Positions 37,881-49,855 of a stretch of DNA of 61,693 nucleotides are shown one piece after another (within the stretch, counting starts at the first letter, position 1; every line of letters starts with the position of its first letter). The stretch covers positions 1-61,693 of the forward strand of contig QPMI01000153.1 of assembly GCA_004431415.1 (NCBI GenBank). The letters are read 5' to 3'. Under the pieces are notes generated by a model. The model was not told where the DNA came from, made no database searches, and saw only the letters and a program-made list of their open reading frames with translations. The stretch comes from Cyanophora paradoxa (taxonomy: Eukaryota > Glaucocystophyceae > Cyanophorales > Cyanophoraceae). Made by a program: the position numbers and the translations under genes.

Positions 37881-40537
37881 ATGACTCCACAGCCAGCAGA
37901 TTTAGACATCGAGCTCCTCGCGAATCTGCTCCCCGAGAGCGACGCGGTCCATCTGGCCGCGCTCTTGGGGACCGGGCCTCATGACGCAGCTGATTTCATG
38001 GACACATCAGGATCAACCTCTGCAGCCTCTTCATTAGGAATAACCAGCCAGGCGCAGCGCGGGGTCTTGCCCGCTGCCAGGACAGCAGCTGCGACCGCGC
38101 CGAGCGCCGGAGTCGTGCGCCTTGGGGCGCCCACATCCGGAATTTCTCCACGGGCAGCACCTGTGCAGCGCCCCGGCGCGGGGTCGTCGGCCTCAGCTGC
38201 GCCCGCAACACCCGCTGCAGCGCGCACGGCAATGCCAGCGCCGGAGAGCCGGACCTCGTCGAAGCCGGAAAGAGCGGCAGCACAGGCAGCAATCGCGGCT
38301 TTCAAAAACAGCGCGGAGCTGGAGCGCGAGCGCAGTCGAGGAGGCGGTTCGCGAGACTCCAAAGGTGGCGGGACGCATTCAGAGACGGAGAGAAAGAGAA
38401 GAGATTACATGAATGAACAGATAGCGACCTTAAAGAGCCTGGTGCCCGGCTTCGAAGCGCCGAAGGTACGGAGGCCCCATCATAAGAGATCTTCTGAATC
38501 TTCCGCCCACATTCCCGGCAGCCAAACAAAGTCACCATCCTTGGGAAGGCTGTAGAATACATGAGCGGTGCGGTTTCGCTCCCGGGCTTCCTTTTCTGGT
38601 CCTTTTTCTTTTCCCCGGCGGGGGGCTGACAGGTCGGTGGCAGAGCTGACGGAGACGAACTCGAAGCTGCAGGAGGAGACGGAGGAGATGAAGCGCGAGG
38701 TCGAGCGGCTGCGCGCGCTCGTGCTCAACAAGGAGAGCCCGACCCGCTCGGCCGAGCCGCGCGCCGCCGCGCCCAAGCTGAAGACGGAGCGGCACGGGAG
38801 CCTCATCTTCGGGGCGAGCCCCGAGATGGACCTGGAGCTGCACCTCCAGCTCCAGCAGGTGCCGCCGGCGGGCCGGGGCGCGGGGCCGGCGCTGAGGCGG
38901 GGCGGGGCGCAGCTACAGCAGGCGCAGGAGCTGCTGGGGCAGGCGGAGGGGATCGGGCCCGAGCAGCAGGCCGCGCTGCAGCAGCAGGTCGCCCTCCTGC
39001 AGCGCAAGACCAAGAACCTCTTCGACCTCCCGCTCGCCGTCTACGAGTCCGTGCCCCAGATCATCAGGTAACGGCCCCCCCGCCGCGCCCCCGCCCCGCC
39101 CCGCCGACGCGGCCCGCAGCGACGACTCGATCGCAATCCCGGACCTTAACCTGAAGCAGGTGGGCGGGGGGGGGGCAGGGGGCAGGGGGCGGGGCGGGGC
39201 GGGGGGGGCGGGGCTGAGGGGCGGGGGGCCAGTTCATCGCGGCGGCGCTGCGGATCACGATGGAGAACCTGATCGTGACGGACCCGAACATCGTCGGCCA
39301 CCCCATCGTCTACGCCTCCCCGGGCTTCCAGCGCATGACCGGCCCGCCCCCTCCCGCCCCGCTCGCACCCTCCCCCGTGCCCGCCGAGACGCGGGGCGGG
39401 GCGCAGGGTACACGGAGGCGGAGATCGTGGGACGGAACTGCCGCTTCCTGCAGGGGAGCGCGACGGACCGGCAGGTGACGATGGAGATCGGCAAGGCCAT
39501 CCGCGCCAAGCGCGAGTGTACGCCGCCGGCCGGCCCCGGGGGCGCGGCGCGGGGGCGCTGAGAGGGGGGCGGGTGGGGCAGACCTGGCGGAGATCCTGAA
39601 CTACCGGAAGGACGGGACGCCGTTCTGGAACCTGGTGTACATCGACCCGGTGCTGGACCGGGAGGACGAGGTCGTCGTCTTCCTCGGCGTCCAGTTCGAC
39701 ATCACGAGCTCCAAGTCGCGGGGCGACAAGCTCGCCAAGATCCGCTCCGCCTCGCAGGACGCCATCCGCGAGATCGCCCACGCACAGGGCTACACCCCCG
39801 CCGACGCCGGCAACGACTGGCGCTTCCACCTGCCGGCCGCGGGGCCCCTCGGGGCGCGCGTCAAGTCGGAGGTGGGCCTGCCGGTGATGGACGCGGCGCC
39901 GAGCGAGGAGCTGAAGATCTTCCTGGCGTCGGTCCTTCACATGGCGATGCACGCGGTGTGCGTGATCGAGGGGAAGGGGGCCCCCGCCCCCTCCCCGCTC
40001 GACGACTTCCTCGCCCTCGACGAGCCCTGCAAGGCCCCCGCCCCCTCCGTCCGCCCCCCCGCCCCCGCCCCGGCGCCCGCCCCCGCCCCGGCGCCCGCCG
40101 ACGCCGCTGGGGCGCAGGGGCGCGGGTCGATCATCTACGCGTCGCGGGGCTTCGAGGAGATGACGGGGTGGAAGCGGTCGGAGCTGGCGGGGCGCCGCTT
40201 CGACGTCCTCCAGTGCCCGGAGAGCGACGCCAACGCCGTCGCCGCCGTCCGCGAGTGCCTCGCGAGCAGCAAGCCCGGCCTCCTCCTCACCGAGCTCCTC
40301 ATGCAGAAGAAGGACGGGACGCGCTTCTGGTGCGCGGGGCGGCCGCGGGGCGCGCGGGGGCGGGGCGCTGACGGGGGCCAGGAACCTGGTGTTCATCTAC
40401 GGGGTGCCGGACACGCGCGGCGAGGTCGCCCTCTTCGTCCTCCTCAACTTCGACAGTGCGCCGGCCCGCCCCCGGCCCATCCCCCCGCCCCCCCCCCGAC
40501 GCCCCCCGCAGTCACCCAGCACCGCGACGCCCGCTGA
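37881..40537 (+). CDS. bHLH(-zipper) protein with two LOV domains, candidate blue-light transcription factor
   Basis: Eleven exons (37881-38465, 38522-38567, 38644-38858, 38913-39067, 39120-39159, 39233-39341, 39407-39517, 39582-40033, 40118-40329, 40382-40455, 40512-40537) join in frame to 674 residues. An Ala/Ser/Pro-rich head (1-165) precedes the basic region THSETERKRRDYMNEQI with H5-E9-R13, the E-box reading set. Helix 2 is NKVTILGKAVEYMS and a zipper-like coil follows, LTETNSKLQEETEEMKREVE. LOV1 (about 345-465) has GRNCRFLQG with the flavin-adduct Cys395, ILNYRKDGTPFWNLVYIDPV and GVQFDIT with Gln458. LOV2 (about 535-670) has IIYASRGFEEMTGW and FWNLVFIYGV but GRRFDVLQC and LLNFDIT, so both Cys and Gln are replaced. 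It should bind E-boxes under flavin control. Two donors (39342, 40034) are GC. Confidence 0.88.
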
Positions 40538-40859
40538 CCGCCCCGCCTCCGCGCCCCCTCCGTCGCCCCCTTTCCTTTCCTTGTATGATTTCCGATGATT
40601 TCTAGCTTCGTATACATAGCGTACATGCATTTTTCTGACCGCCTCTTCCGTTTACGTTGTGGACCTCCCATGGCCGATGATTTATTTGGTAGCTCGCTAG
40701 GTATCAGGCTTCCGTACCCCTGTAACTTCGAGGGCTGGGCTCCTGCGGTGCGACCTTGGGTAGGCCGTCCGACGGCCTGGATCGCCTGCGTGTAAAGTAC
40801 TCTTTTCTCTATAAGGAATTCAAATACAGTCTGCGGGGCTTCGCGATCGTGCCAGGGGC
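40538..40859. other. Gap between bHLH-LOV and TSNAXIP1-like genes
   Basis: The convergent genes leave about 320 nt. It is AT-richer than the coding sequence, with TTCCTTGTATGATTTCCGATG near 40577. No gene was seen; both 3' ends must lie here. Confidence 0.4.
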
Positions 40860-43800
40860 TCAAGAGGGCGGGGGCGGAGGGGCGGGGGCTGGGGCGGCGG
40901 GGGCCGGGGCGGGGCCGGGGGCCGGGGGCGGGGCGGAGGGGGCGGGGTCGGGCTTGCGGGTGTGGCGCTTGACGGCCTCGCGCTTGAAGCGCTGCACGAA
41001 GGCGGCGACGGGGATGGTGAGGGAGTCGGGGACGCGCCCCGCCTTGCCCGAGACGCCCTCGAGGCGGCCGCCGGCCTCCTTGAGGAAGATGCGGGTGACG
41101 AGGACGTCGAGCTCCTTGAGGGGGTGCTCGGGGTCCGTCCGCAGCATCGTCTCGCGGATGCTCCCCGCCGTGAGGGAGCCCGTGCCGGGGTCGGCCTCGG
41201 CGAGGGCCTCCTGGACGTCGCGGATGTACTCCTCGCGTTCCTCGAGGTGCTGGGCCCGCACCGTCTCGATGAACGCCGTCTGGTTCCCCTCCTTGTCCTC
41301 TTCGAAGAGCTTCCGGTAGAGCACGACGGGGCCCGGCTGGTCCCCCTCGAGGGCGTCGAGGAGTCCCTGGAAGCGCGCCTCGTCCTTGGCGGGGAAGAAC
41401 TTGCGGAGGACCGACGCGAAGTGCTCCTTCGACATCTTGCCCCCCGTGTCCACGAACTGGCTCGGGCCCGTGTTCGGGTCTGCCCCCGCCCTCAGCCCCC
41501 ACGCCGCCCCCCGCCGAACGGGCCCGGGGGCGCGCACCCCACTTGACGAGGTGGGCGTGGAGCTCCTGCGGGGCGGGGTGGGCGCGCGGGGGGCGGGGCG
41601 GGGCGGGGCGGGGCGGGGCGGGGCGAGCGGACGTCGAGCATGGCCATGGAGGCGAGGTGCACCTCCTCCTCGACCTCCCCGATGAGGATCTGGCCGCCCC
41701 GCTTCAGCATCCCCGAATGTCGCCCAGCACGCCCAGGCGGCGCCCCGGCGCTCGAAATGCCTCCCGCCACCCGAGGGTGCGCGCTAGCCCTCCAAGGCGG
41801 GAAAGCGCGATGGCAGAAACGTGGGCTGGCCTTGAAGAAGACGTCGACGTCTGCGTCGTACGTGTAGCGCTGCGGCGGGCCCGTCACACGGGGGAGGCCG
41901 GCGTCGGGCGCCGGCGGGGGCGGCCGGGGGCGCGCCTTGACGCTGTCGAAGAGGTTGTAGCCCCACTCGACGGCGGCGGCGTGGGTGCGGTGCTTGGAGA
42001 GAAGGTACGCGAGGATGGAGGCGCTCAGCTGCCGCCGGCGCCCGTCACCCCCCGCGCAGGGGCGGGGCGGGGCGGGCGGGGCCGGCGCACGGGCTCCTTC
42101 TTCTTCTGGGCGGCCTTGAACTTCCAGATGGCCTTGATGATGCCCTCCACCTCCCCCTTCGGGAGGCGCCGGTTCTTGATCTTCCCCTCCGCCCGCAGGA
42201 ACTCGGGCACCTCGGGGCCGGTGCCGAGGGCGGGGATGAAGGCATCGTCGCACGGCATCTTCTGCGTCAGGTGCTTCACCTCGTGCTGCAGCTGCCCCCG
42301 CCCCGCCCTCGGCCCCCGCCCGCGCCGGCGGAGGGGGCGGGGCGGGGCGGGGCACCTTCTGGAGCTCGGCGACGAGGCGGGTGACGAGGGCGCCCGTCGG
42401 CAGCGCGCTTGTCCCCTCCAAGATCCGCCGCAGCGCCGCCGGCACCCCCCTGCCCCGCCCCCTCGCCCCCCGCCCCGCACACCAGAGGACGCGCGGGGCG
42501 GCGCACGGGGCGTGGGGCGGCTCGGCGGGGCCTGCGGGAGGGGCCTGCGGGGCGGGCTGGCGCGGGGGAGGCCGTAGGGAGTAAGGTCGGGGCGGGGCGT
42601 CCACTGGGTGCGCATCTGGCCTCGACGTCAGCCTGGAAGGGCGCGGGCGCTCACAGCGGGGACAGAGGAGGCCGCACCTCCTCCTTCTCCTTCGCCAGCG
42701 CCGCAATCCGAGCCAGCGCCTCCCTGTCGCGCCGTCAGGGCCGCTGCGGGGGCGCCTGCGGGGGCGGCGGGGGCGGCGGGGGCGCCTGTAGAGGCCCTGC
42801 ATGACGCCGCTCTCGGCTTGCTGCGCGGGGGTGAGCGGGGGGCGGGGGGCGGGGCGGGGCGGGCGGGGCGGGGCGGACGAGGTCATCGGCGCGCTCGCGG
42901 GACTTGGCGAGGTCGGCGTGCAGCGCCGCCTGCGCCGCCTGCGCCTGCTCCTGCTGCTCCAGCACGTTCGAGAGCTTCTCCTCCGTCTCCCGCAGCCGCG
43001 CCGCCGCCTGGTCGTATCGCCCGTGCCAGTCGTCCGTGCTCGACGCGCTCTCCTTGTAGTGCTTCAGCGCAGCCGCCAGGATCTTGTTCGACTCGAAGGC
43101 CTCCCGCCCCTCGTCCTGCAGCCGCTCGATGTCGTGCCGCAGCTTCTCCACCGTACGCTGCGCCCCGTCGCCCCGCGCGTCGGGCGGGGCGGGGCGGGGC
43201 GGGGCGGGGTGGGGCGGGCGGGCCTCGGCCTCGAGAGCGCGCAGCTCGGTCGCCTCGAGGGCGCGGCCCTTCTCCTCCAGCTGGCCCCTGCGCCCCGCTC
43301 GCGCCGCGTGGCGAGGGCGGCCGGGCGGGGCGGAGACAGGGCGGACTGGAGGCGGGCTATGCGGCCCTCGTACTCGGCCTTCATGCGGTTGACGAGGAAG
43401 AGGGTCTCCTCCTTCAGCGTCGCCAGCTTCGCCTGCACCGGCAGCCTGCCCCCGCACGCTCGCCCCCGCCCCGCGCCCCGCGCCCCCGGCCCCGCCCCCG
43501 CGCACATCAGCCGCAGCTGCTGCTGGTAGTTCGCCAGCAGGCCGTCGTACTCGCGCTTGATCGTCGCCAGCACGGGTTTATACGTCCTGAAGTTCTCGAT
43601 GAAGCACTCTGCGGGGGCGTGAGGGGCGGGGGGCCGGGGGGCGGGGGGCCGCACCGAAGGCCTCGGAGTAGACCTGGAGGCGGGCCTCGCTGGGCTGGTC
43701 GGGGGCGGCCTTGAGGAGCCCCAGCTCGCGCTCCACGTACGTCTCCAGCTCCTGCAGCAGCCGCGGCTTCGGCCCCGCCTTCGGCCCCTCCGGCCCCATC

Positions 43801-44294
43801 CCCGCCCCCTCCTGCAGCTCCCCCGCCAGGCTCTCCGCTCCCTCGAGGAGGCGCCGCGCGTGCGGGCGGGGCGGCCCGAGGGAGCTCTTGCGCGGCTGCG
43901 AGAGGAAGCCGGAGCCGGCGGGGAAGGAGTCGAGCGTGTTGAGGTCGCCGTAAAGTGCCATCGCCGAGTCTATGACGCCAGTGTTCAGAGCAGTGTAAAG
44001 AGGAGCATGTGGAGTCAAGATACCGTAGCTGGACAGCATAAGCCGCGTCGCCGCCCCCGCCGTCTCCAGCGACGGCAGCGACCCGCCGCTCCTCGCCAGC
44101 GCGCCCGTGCTCGCCCTGATCTGCGGCAGCTGCTTGCGCGGCTTCGCCGGCATCGGCGAGGTCGCCGGCGCTTTCGGCGCCCCTAGCTGCAGGCTGTGCG
44201 AGGGTCAGCGCGGAGGTTGGAGGCGGCGCACGGGAAGTGGCGCCGGGCTCAGACGGACCTTGGCGCGCTCTGCGTGCTTATCATCACCCGCCAT
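40860..44294 (-). CDS. TSNAXIP1-like ciliary coiled-coil protein
   Basis: The start ATG 44292-44294 (MAGDDKHAERAKVRLSPAPL) splices to LGAPKAPATSPMPAKPRKQL. The N-terminal domain matches translin-associated factor X-interacting protein 1: LLQELETYVERELGLLKAAP, ARLQVYSEAF, CFIENFRTYKPVLATIKREY and DGLLANYQQQLRLMC. A long coiled coil follows over many exons (KLATLKEETLFLVNRMKAEY, KILAAALKHYKESASSTDDW, RETEEKLSNVLEQQEQAQAA). The C-terminal exon 40860-41450 is helical with EF-hand-like spacing (KMSKEHFASVLRKFFPAKDE, LKELDVLVTRIFLKEAGGRL) and a Pro/Ala tail. Animal TSNAXIP1 is linked to sperm and ciliary function, so this gene points to a flagellated cell. Introns are C- or G-rich and short. Exact exon edges were not all resolved. 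Confidence 0.72.
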
Positions 44295-44901
44295 TCTGGA
44301 TGCGGGCCCGGGCTCTGCGGCCTGAAAGCAGCCGTCAGCCTCGGCCGCCACGAACTGGAGCCCCAAAGTTGAGATCCGTCTAGCTTGTAGACGTTCTGTC
44401 TGCAGCCTGCATGTTTCTCGAAGTACATTCTGGATGCGGGCACCCACCCCAACCGGCTCACCCGGGGCTGTGCCTTTGCCTGCTGCCACCGCCTGACCGG
44501 GGCGGCGGGCTAACCTCAGCCATGAGGCAGCGAGAGCGGGGCCAGCGTATCCAGCGGCTCTAGCTCTGTGCTCGCGATCCGGCTCTTTATCTTGTTCTTG
44601 GCTGCAGAGCGGACCGCGTTTGGCTCTCTGTTTGCTTTGCTCTACCCCCCACTCCCCCCCCCCTCCCCCCTCGAGCCGCTACTTGATGGGGGAGGAGTGG
44701 TGCAGAAGTGCGATCGATATCGATGTCGATCGCGAACAGATCATTGACGCACTTGCTGGGGTCGCGAAGGGACAACGAAGCAGGGAGACGTGAAATCGAA
44801 GATGAGCCGTGTGAGACCGTTCCAATTAATTAGAGGGCACGACCGATTGGAGCTCATCGCAATCGCTACTTCATTGCCGCAGTGCATCGCAGGGCCAATG
44901 T
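44295..44901. other. Gap between TSNAXIP1-like and TPR-like genes
   Basis: This contains the upstream region of the minus-strand TSNAXIP1-like gene, a C-rich tract (CCCCCCCACTCCCCCCCC near 44645) and ATCGATATCGATGTCGATCG near 44712-44731. No gene is visible. Confidence 0.4.
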
Positions 44902-47231
44902 CTATGCGGCGGTGACGGCGACGGAGGCGATTCCGTCTGCGAGCGCCTTCGTGATCCCCTCCTGCGCCCGCTCCTTGCGCTTCTGGAACTGCCGGCCGAG
45001 CGTCGGCCGCGGCCGGGGCTCGGCTCGGCGGGGCTGGGCGGGGCTGGGCGGGGCACCTTGGCGCGGAGCTCGTGCTCGGGGGTGCTGAGGGCGAGGGCCG
45101 CCTCCGCGTCGGCCAGCGCCTGCGGGGGCGTCGGGGGCGCGGGGCGGGGCGGGGCGGGGCGGGGGCGCCTCGTGGAAGCGGTGAAGCTTGAGGAGGCACT
45201 CGGCGCGGTTGGAGTGGAGGACGCAGCGGAGGGGGTCGCCGGGCGGGGCGAGGGCGAGGGCGGTGGAGTAGAGGACGCGCGCGTAGTCGTGGTCCTCCTT
45301 GCGGAAGGCCGCCGCCCCCCGCTCCTTCGCCGCCCCCGCCCGCTCCCGCAGCAGCTCCTCCGTCGCCACCGACCCCGTGTGCTCCTGCCGCCGGCCTCGC
45401 CGCGTGGCCCCCGGCGGGGGCGGGTGGGGCGGGGCGGACGGGGCGGAGGGCGTTGAGGGCGGCGAGGGCGGAGTCGACGAAGGAGGGGCAGAAGTGGAAG
45501 ATCTCGTACCGCGTCCCCGTCCGCAGCCCCTTGATCACCGTCCTGCCCCCGCCCCCGCATCGCCCCGGCCCCACGCGGGGCGCGGCGCGGTGCGGCGGGG
45601 CGCACGTGTCGATGACCATCTGGCGGAAGGAGGAGGCCGGGTCGAAGGAGAGGCCGTACCGCACGAGCCGCTCCGCCAGCGGGCCGGCCCCCGCCGCCGC
45701 CAGCCGCTCCCGCGAGCGCCGCCCTGCCGCCGCAAGGCTCGCCAGGCAGCTCGCCTGCGCCCGTCAGGGGCGAGCCCGGCGGGGGCCGGCGGGCGGCGGC
45801 CGCACGAGGGGCGCCTTGAGCTGGTCCCGCGCCCGCAGCGTGCTGACGAGCGTCTCCTGGGGCGGGGTCAGCGGGGGCGGGGCGGGGGCGCGGGGCGGGG
45901 CGGGGGCGCCTGGTCGGGGGCGTCGAGGGGCCGGAAGGCGGGGAGGGCGCGGAAGAGGGCGATGGTCCCCTCGCGGTCCTCCCCGAGGAGGCCCTCCAGC
46001 GCCGCCACCACCGCCTCCCCCGCGCCCCCGCCCAGCAGCGCCCCCAGCGCCCCCTCCGACCCCCCCGCCCCCGCCCCGTGGCACAGCACCGCCAGTGCCT
46101 CCGCCGCCCGGCTCGCCTTGCTGCTCTCGGGGTACGGCGGCGGCGGCGGGGCCCGGATCTCGCGCAGGAAGGTCGCGAGGAAGTCGGGGATCTGGGCGGG
46201 GGGTGAGGGCGGGGCGAGCGAGGGGGCGCGCCGCGGGCCTGGAGCAGGTGGAGCTTGGCGGCGTCGAGCTCCGCCCGGGGCACCACGAGGAAAGAGAGCG
46301 CGGACACTGCGGGCGGCCTCGGCGGGGTCGGGGGCGCGGGAGGGAGCGGGCGGACCGGCGCGGTCGCGGGCCATCTCGACGAAGCGCGGGGCGAAGGCCA
46401 TGATCTCGTCCACCGCCGCCTTCGGCTTCAGGATGTCCGCCTGGTGCCGCCCCAGCGGGCTCGCCAGCTCCTCCCGGAAGCGCTGCGGCGGGCTCAGGGG
46501 GGCGGGGCGGGCGCGGGCGGGGCGGGCGGACGTCGACGGGGAGGTTGGCGCAGGCGACGAGGGCGGAGACGAGCTCGGCGTCGGCGCACGCGGCGAGCAG
46601 CGAGGCCTGCTTCGACACGTAGAAGAGCGACTGGAGGACGGAGCAGAGGTTGTGCTTGGTCATCGTGTTGCCGGCGCGGAGGGCGAGGGTGAAGGCGGGG
46701 AGGAAGAGGGCGTCGCGGGCGAGCGCCAGGGCGATCTCCTCCTTGAAGTCCGACACCAGCAGCAGCTGCAGGATGTCCGACGCGTGGATGCTCACAAACG
46801 GCACCGGCAGCCGCTCCTTCAGCAGCCGCAGCATCGCCGGCACGATCCCGCAGTCGAACGAGAGCTTCACCGTCGCCCCGATGTGCTTCGCCAGCATCGG
46901 CGCCTTCACGAACTCAAGCGTCGCGCGGCAACTCGCCGTCCACATCTGCATCTCCGCCAGCTCCCGGTCCGCCAGGCTCGAGAGGACGTCGCGCAGCGCC
47001 TCCGTCCGCTCGGGGTCCGGGCGCGCGAGGATGCAGCGATAGCAGTTGCTGCCGCGTCGTCAGAATCGGCGCATACGTGCCATGGCGCGCGCGCGGGCCG
47101 CCAGCGCCGCGGGGGCGAGGGCGTCGGGCGCACGGGTAAGGACACGGCTTGGGCTCCTCCGCTTGCGGTTCCGCTGCGGACGCCATCGCCGGAGCGTCGT
47201 CGTGCGGCGACGCGGCCGCGTCTCCCGACAT
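44902..47231 (-). CDS. ARM-like plus TPR-like repeat protein
   Basis: The start ATG 47229-47231 (MSGDAAASPHDDAPAMASAA) splices to give CPYPNCYRCILARPDPERTE, a compact Cys cluster. A helical repeat region follows, with APMLAKHIGATVKLSFDCGI, VPAMLRLLKERLPVPFVSIH, LFYVSKQASLLAACADAELV and IPDFLATFLREI, typical of armadillo/HEAT packing. The C-terminal exons carry a TPR-like unit: RERAGAAKERGAAAFRKEDH, ARVLYSTALALAPP, VLHSNRAECLLKLHRFHEA and ALADAEAALALSTPEHELRA, ending KALADGIASVAVTAA at 44902-44904. ARM plus TPR proteins usually act as scaffolds or co-chaperones. No precise orthologue was recognised. Introns are numerous and GC-rich; several exon limits are approximate. Confidence 0.55.
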
Positions 47232-47510
47232 TCCCAACTTCTAGGCACTACAACTGTGTACCCCTGCCAGGCTGGCTTGCACGTGCACTTGAAAATGAAT
47301 CGCGCTGCCCCGGCCCTGGGCCTGCTGCCGTCTAGGCCTGGGCCTACGTATACTCCCTGCTGCCCCGGGCGCTCCATGGATCACTGAAGTTCTGTGCGTA
47401 CATGATGCCACACACCAAGGCCTGGGGAACTTCGGAAGGGCCAGGCTTCCGCCCTGCCAGGCCCCACGACGGGCGGCCGGGCCGGGCCGGCTGCGGCGGG
47501 CGGGGGGCGC
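47232..47510. other. Short gap between TPR-like and ATIC genes
   Basis: This is the 5' flank of the TPR-like gene and the 3' flank of ATIC. It contains repeated CCTGGGCCTG-type words (47320-47345). No gene was seen. Confidence 0.4.
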
Positions 47511-47835
47511 CTAGTGGCGGAAGTGGCGCATGCCGGAGAAGATCATGGCGAGGCCCTTCTCGTTGGCGGCGGCGATGACGTCGTCGTCCTTGACGGAGCC
47601 GCCGGGCTGGATGACCGCCGTGCAGCCGGCCTCCGCGAGCGTCAGCAGCCCGTCCGGGAACGGGAAGAAGGCGTCCGACGCCGCCACCGACCCCTGCGCC
47701 CCGTCTCAGCCGCCCCGGCGCGCCGCGGCGGGGCGGGGCGGGGGGAGGGCGGGCCTTGAGGCGGGAGGCGGGGTCCTCGCCGGCGGCCTGCGCGGTCTCG
47801 CGGCTCTTCTGCACGGCGACGCGGGTGGAGTCGAG

Positions 47836-47868
<33 letters not shown>

Positions 47869-49566
47869 CATGCCGTCCTTGACGTAGACGATGGCGTTGG
47901 ACTTGACGTGCTTGCAGACGACGAAGCCGAACATGAGGTCCTTGAGCTCCTGCTCCGTGGGGCCGCGCGTCGTCACCGTCTTGCAGTCGGCGGCGGTGAC
48001 GCGCCCGTTGTCGCGGTTCTGGAAGAGGAAGCCGCCGGAGAGGGACTTGAAGGTCATGCCGGCCTCGCGCGGCTCGGGCATGCGCTCGACGACGAGGACG
48101 CGGACGTTCTTCTTGGGGGCCATGATCGCCCGCGCCGCCTCGTCCACCCCCGGGGCGATCACCACCTCGACGAAGAGCTTGGCGATCTCCTTCGCCGTCG
48201 CCTCGTCGAGCGGCCGGTTGAGGGCGATGATGCCCCCGAAGGCCGACACGGGGTCGCTCTTGAGGGCCTTGAGGTAGGCCTCGTGCAGGGTGGCCCCGAC
48301 GGCGACGCCGCAGGGGTTGGCGTGCTTGATGATCGCGCACGCCGGCGCCTCCGTGAACTCCGCCACCAGCTCGAACGCCGCGTCCGTGTCGTTCAGGTTG
48401 TTGTAGCTCAGCTCCTTCCCCTGCGCCCCGCTCGCCCCCCGCCCCCGCCCCCGCCCACCCCGCCCTGCGCGCCTGGATCTGGGCCGCCGTCGCGATGCCG
48501 GGCCGCAGGTTGGGCTCGTTGCTCACGTAGAAGGCCGCCGCCTGGTGCGGGTTCTCGCCGTACCTGCGCAGCGCTCGGGGCGGGGCGGGGGCCGGGGCGG
48601 GGGCGGGGCGGGGGGGCGGACCGGAGGGTCTGCTTGAGGGTGCCCGAGGTGGAAAGGCGCTCGGGGAAGGTGACGCCCGTCTGGCGGGCGAAGTAGCCGG
48701 CGATCGCCGAGTCGTACGCCGCCGTCCGCGAGAAGGCCGCCGCCGCCATCTTCCGCCGGAACTCCGCCGTCGTCGCCCCCTGCGCCCCGCGTCGGGGGCG
48801 GGGCGGGGCGGGGCGGGGGGGGCGGGGCGGGCGGACGGCGTTGGCGTCGAGCTCGGCGAAGAGCTCGGCGTACTGGGCGGCGTCGGTGAGCACGACCACA
48901 GAGCGGTGGTTCTTGCACGCCGAGCGGATCATCGCCGGGCCCCCGATGTCGATGTTCTCCACGCACCTGCCGCCCCGTCACGCCCGCCCCGCCGCCCCGC
49001 CGCCCCCCGCCCCGCCCCCCGCACGTGTCGAAGTCGGCGCCGCGGGCGACGGTGGACTCGAAGGGGTAGAGGTTGATGCAGACGAGATCGATGGGCTTGA
49101 TGTTATGCGTGGCCATCGCCGCCTCGTGGCTCGCGTTGCCGCGCACGCCGAGAAGCCCGCCGTGGATCACGGGGTGGAGCGTCTTCACCCGACCGTCCAT
49201 CATCTCGGGGAAACCCGTGTAGTCGCCGACCTCCACCACCTGCCGCCCCGCCCCGCCTCGGCGCTCCCCGGCGCCCCGTGACCTCCTCCCTCGAGCCCCG
49301 CACCGTCAGGCCAGCATCGCGGAGGGCCTTGGCGGATCCGCCCGTGGACAGGAGCTCGACGCCCAGGGAGGCCAGCTTCTTGCCGAGGTCAATCAGGCCG
49401 GCCTTGTCGGATACGGAGATGAGGGCCCGCTTGATTTGGACCGGGCCAGGGGCCGGGAGGCCGCCTGCGCCCAAGCCGAGATTGAGGGTCAGCTCGGTCG
49501 GCGTACGCGTGGCCCCGGCGGCGCAGGCGGCGCGATCGGCGCACTGGTGGGTGACGCCGTGGACAT
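47511..49566 (-). CDS. ATIC: Bifunctional AICAR transformylase / IMP cyclohydrolase
   Basis: It carries out the last two steps of purine synthesis, AICAR to FAICAR to IMP. The N-terminal MGS-like cyclohydrolase domain has [60 protein letters not shown] and [17 protein letters not shown]. The transformylase domain has [54 protein letters not shown] with catalytic Lys-His, [20 protein letters not shown] and [20 protein letters not shown], then [40 protein letters not shown] and the universal end GMRHFRH at 47511-47513. The sequence is of the bacterial PurH type. The start is uncertain: ATG 49564-49566 ([20 protein letters not shown]) would join through a GC-donor intron ending near 49467. A divergent gene starts at 49856. 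Confidence 0.92.
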
Positions 49567-49855
49567 CGTGATCCCTCGCTGCGAGCGGCGGGCACGGCTG
49601 CTGAGGCCAATACGATCGATCTCGTTCAAAGGCCGGATCCCTTCGAACGAACTGCCGAAGCGGGCGGTCTGCTCGAAGCCGAAGTTGCGGCCGATTGGGC
49701 TGCTAGCCGCCGAGGGGGTGGCTGTCCGCTGGAGGTTGGAGCAAGTGCTGCTGCTGCTGGCGGCGAGCACGCGAACCGAGGTCACAGGGCGAGCGAGCGG
49801 CGTGCAGAACATTTTTCCCTGTACCCGCCCGCAGCCCACACCCCCGACCCAGATT

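Noticed and set aside
46910-47240. Open frames at the start of the TPR-like gene reading ARHGTYAPILTTRQQLLSLH
   Set aside because: This segment is the first intron (GTGCGC to GCGGCAG). Removing it joins CPYPNCYRC to the conserved ARM region in frame.
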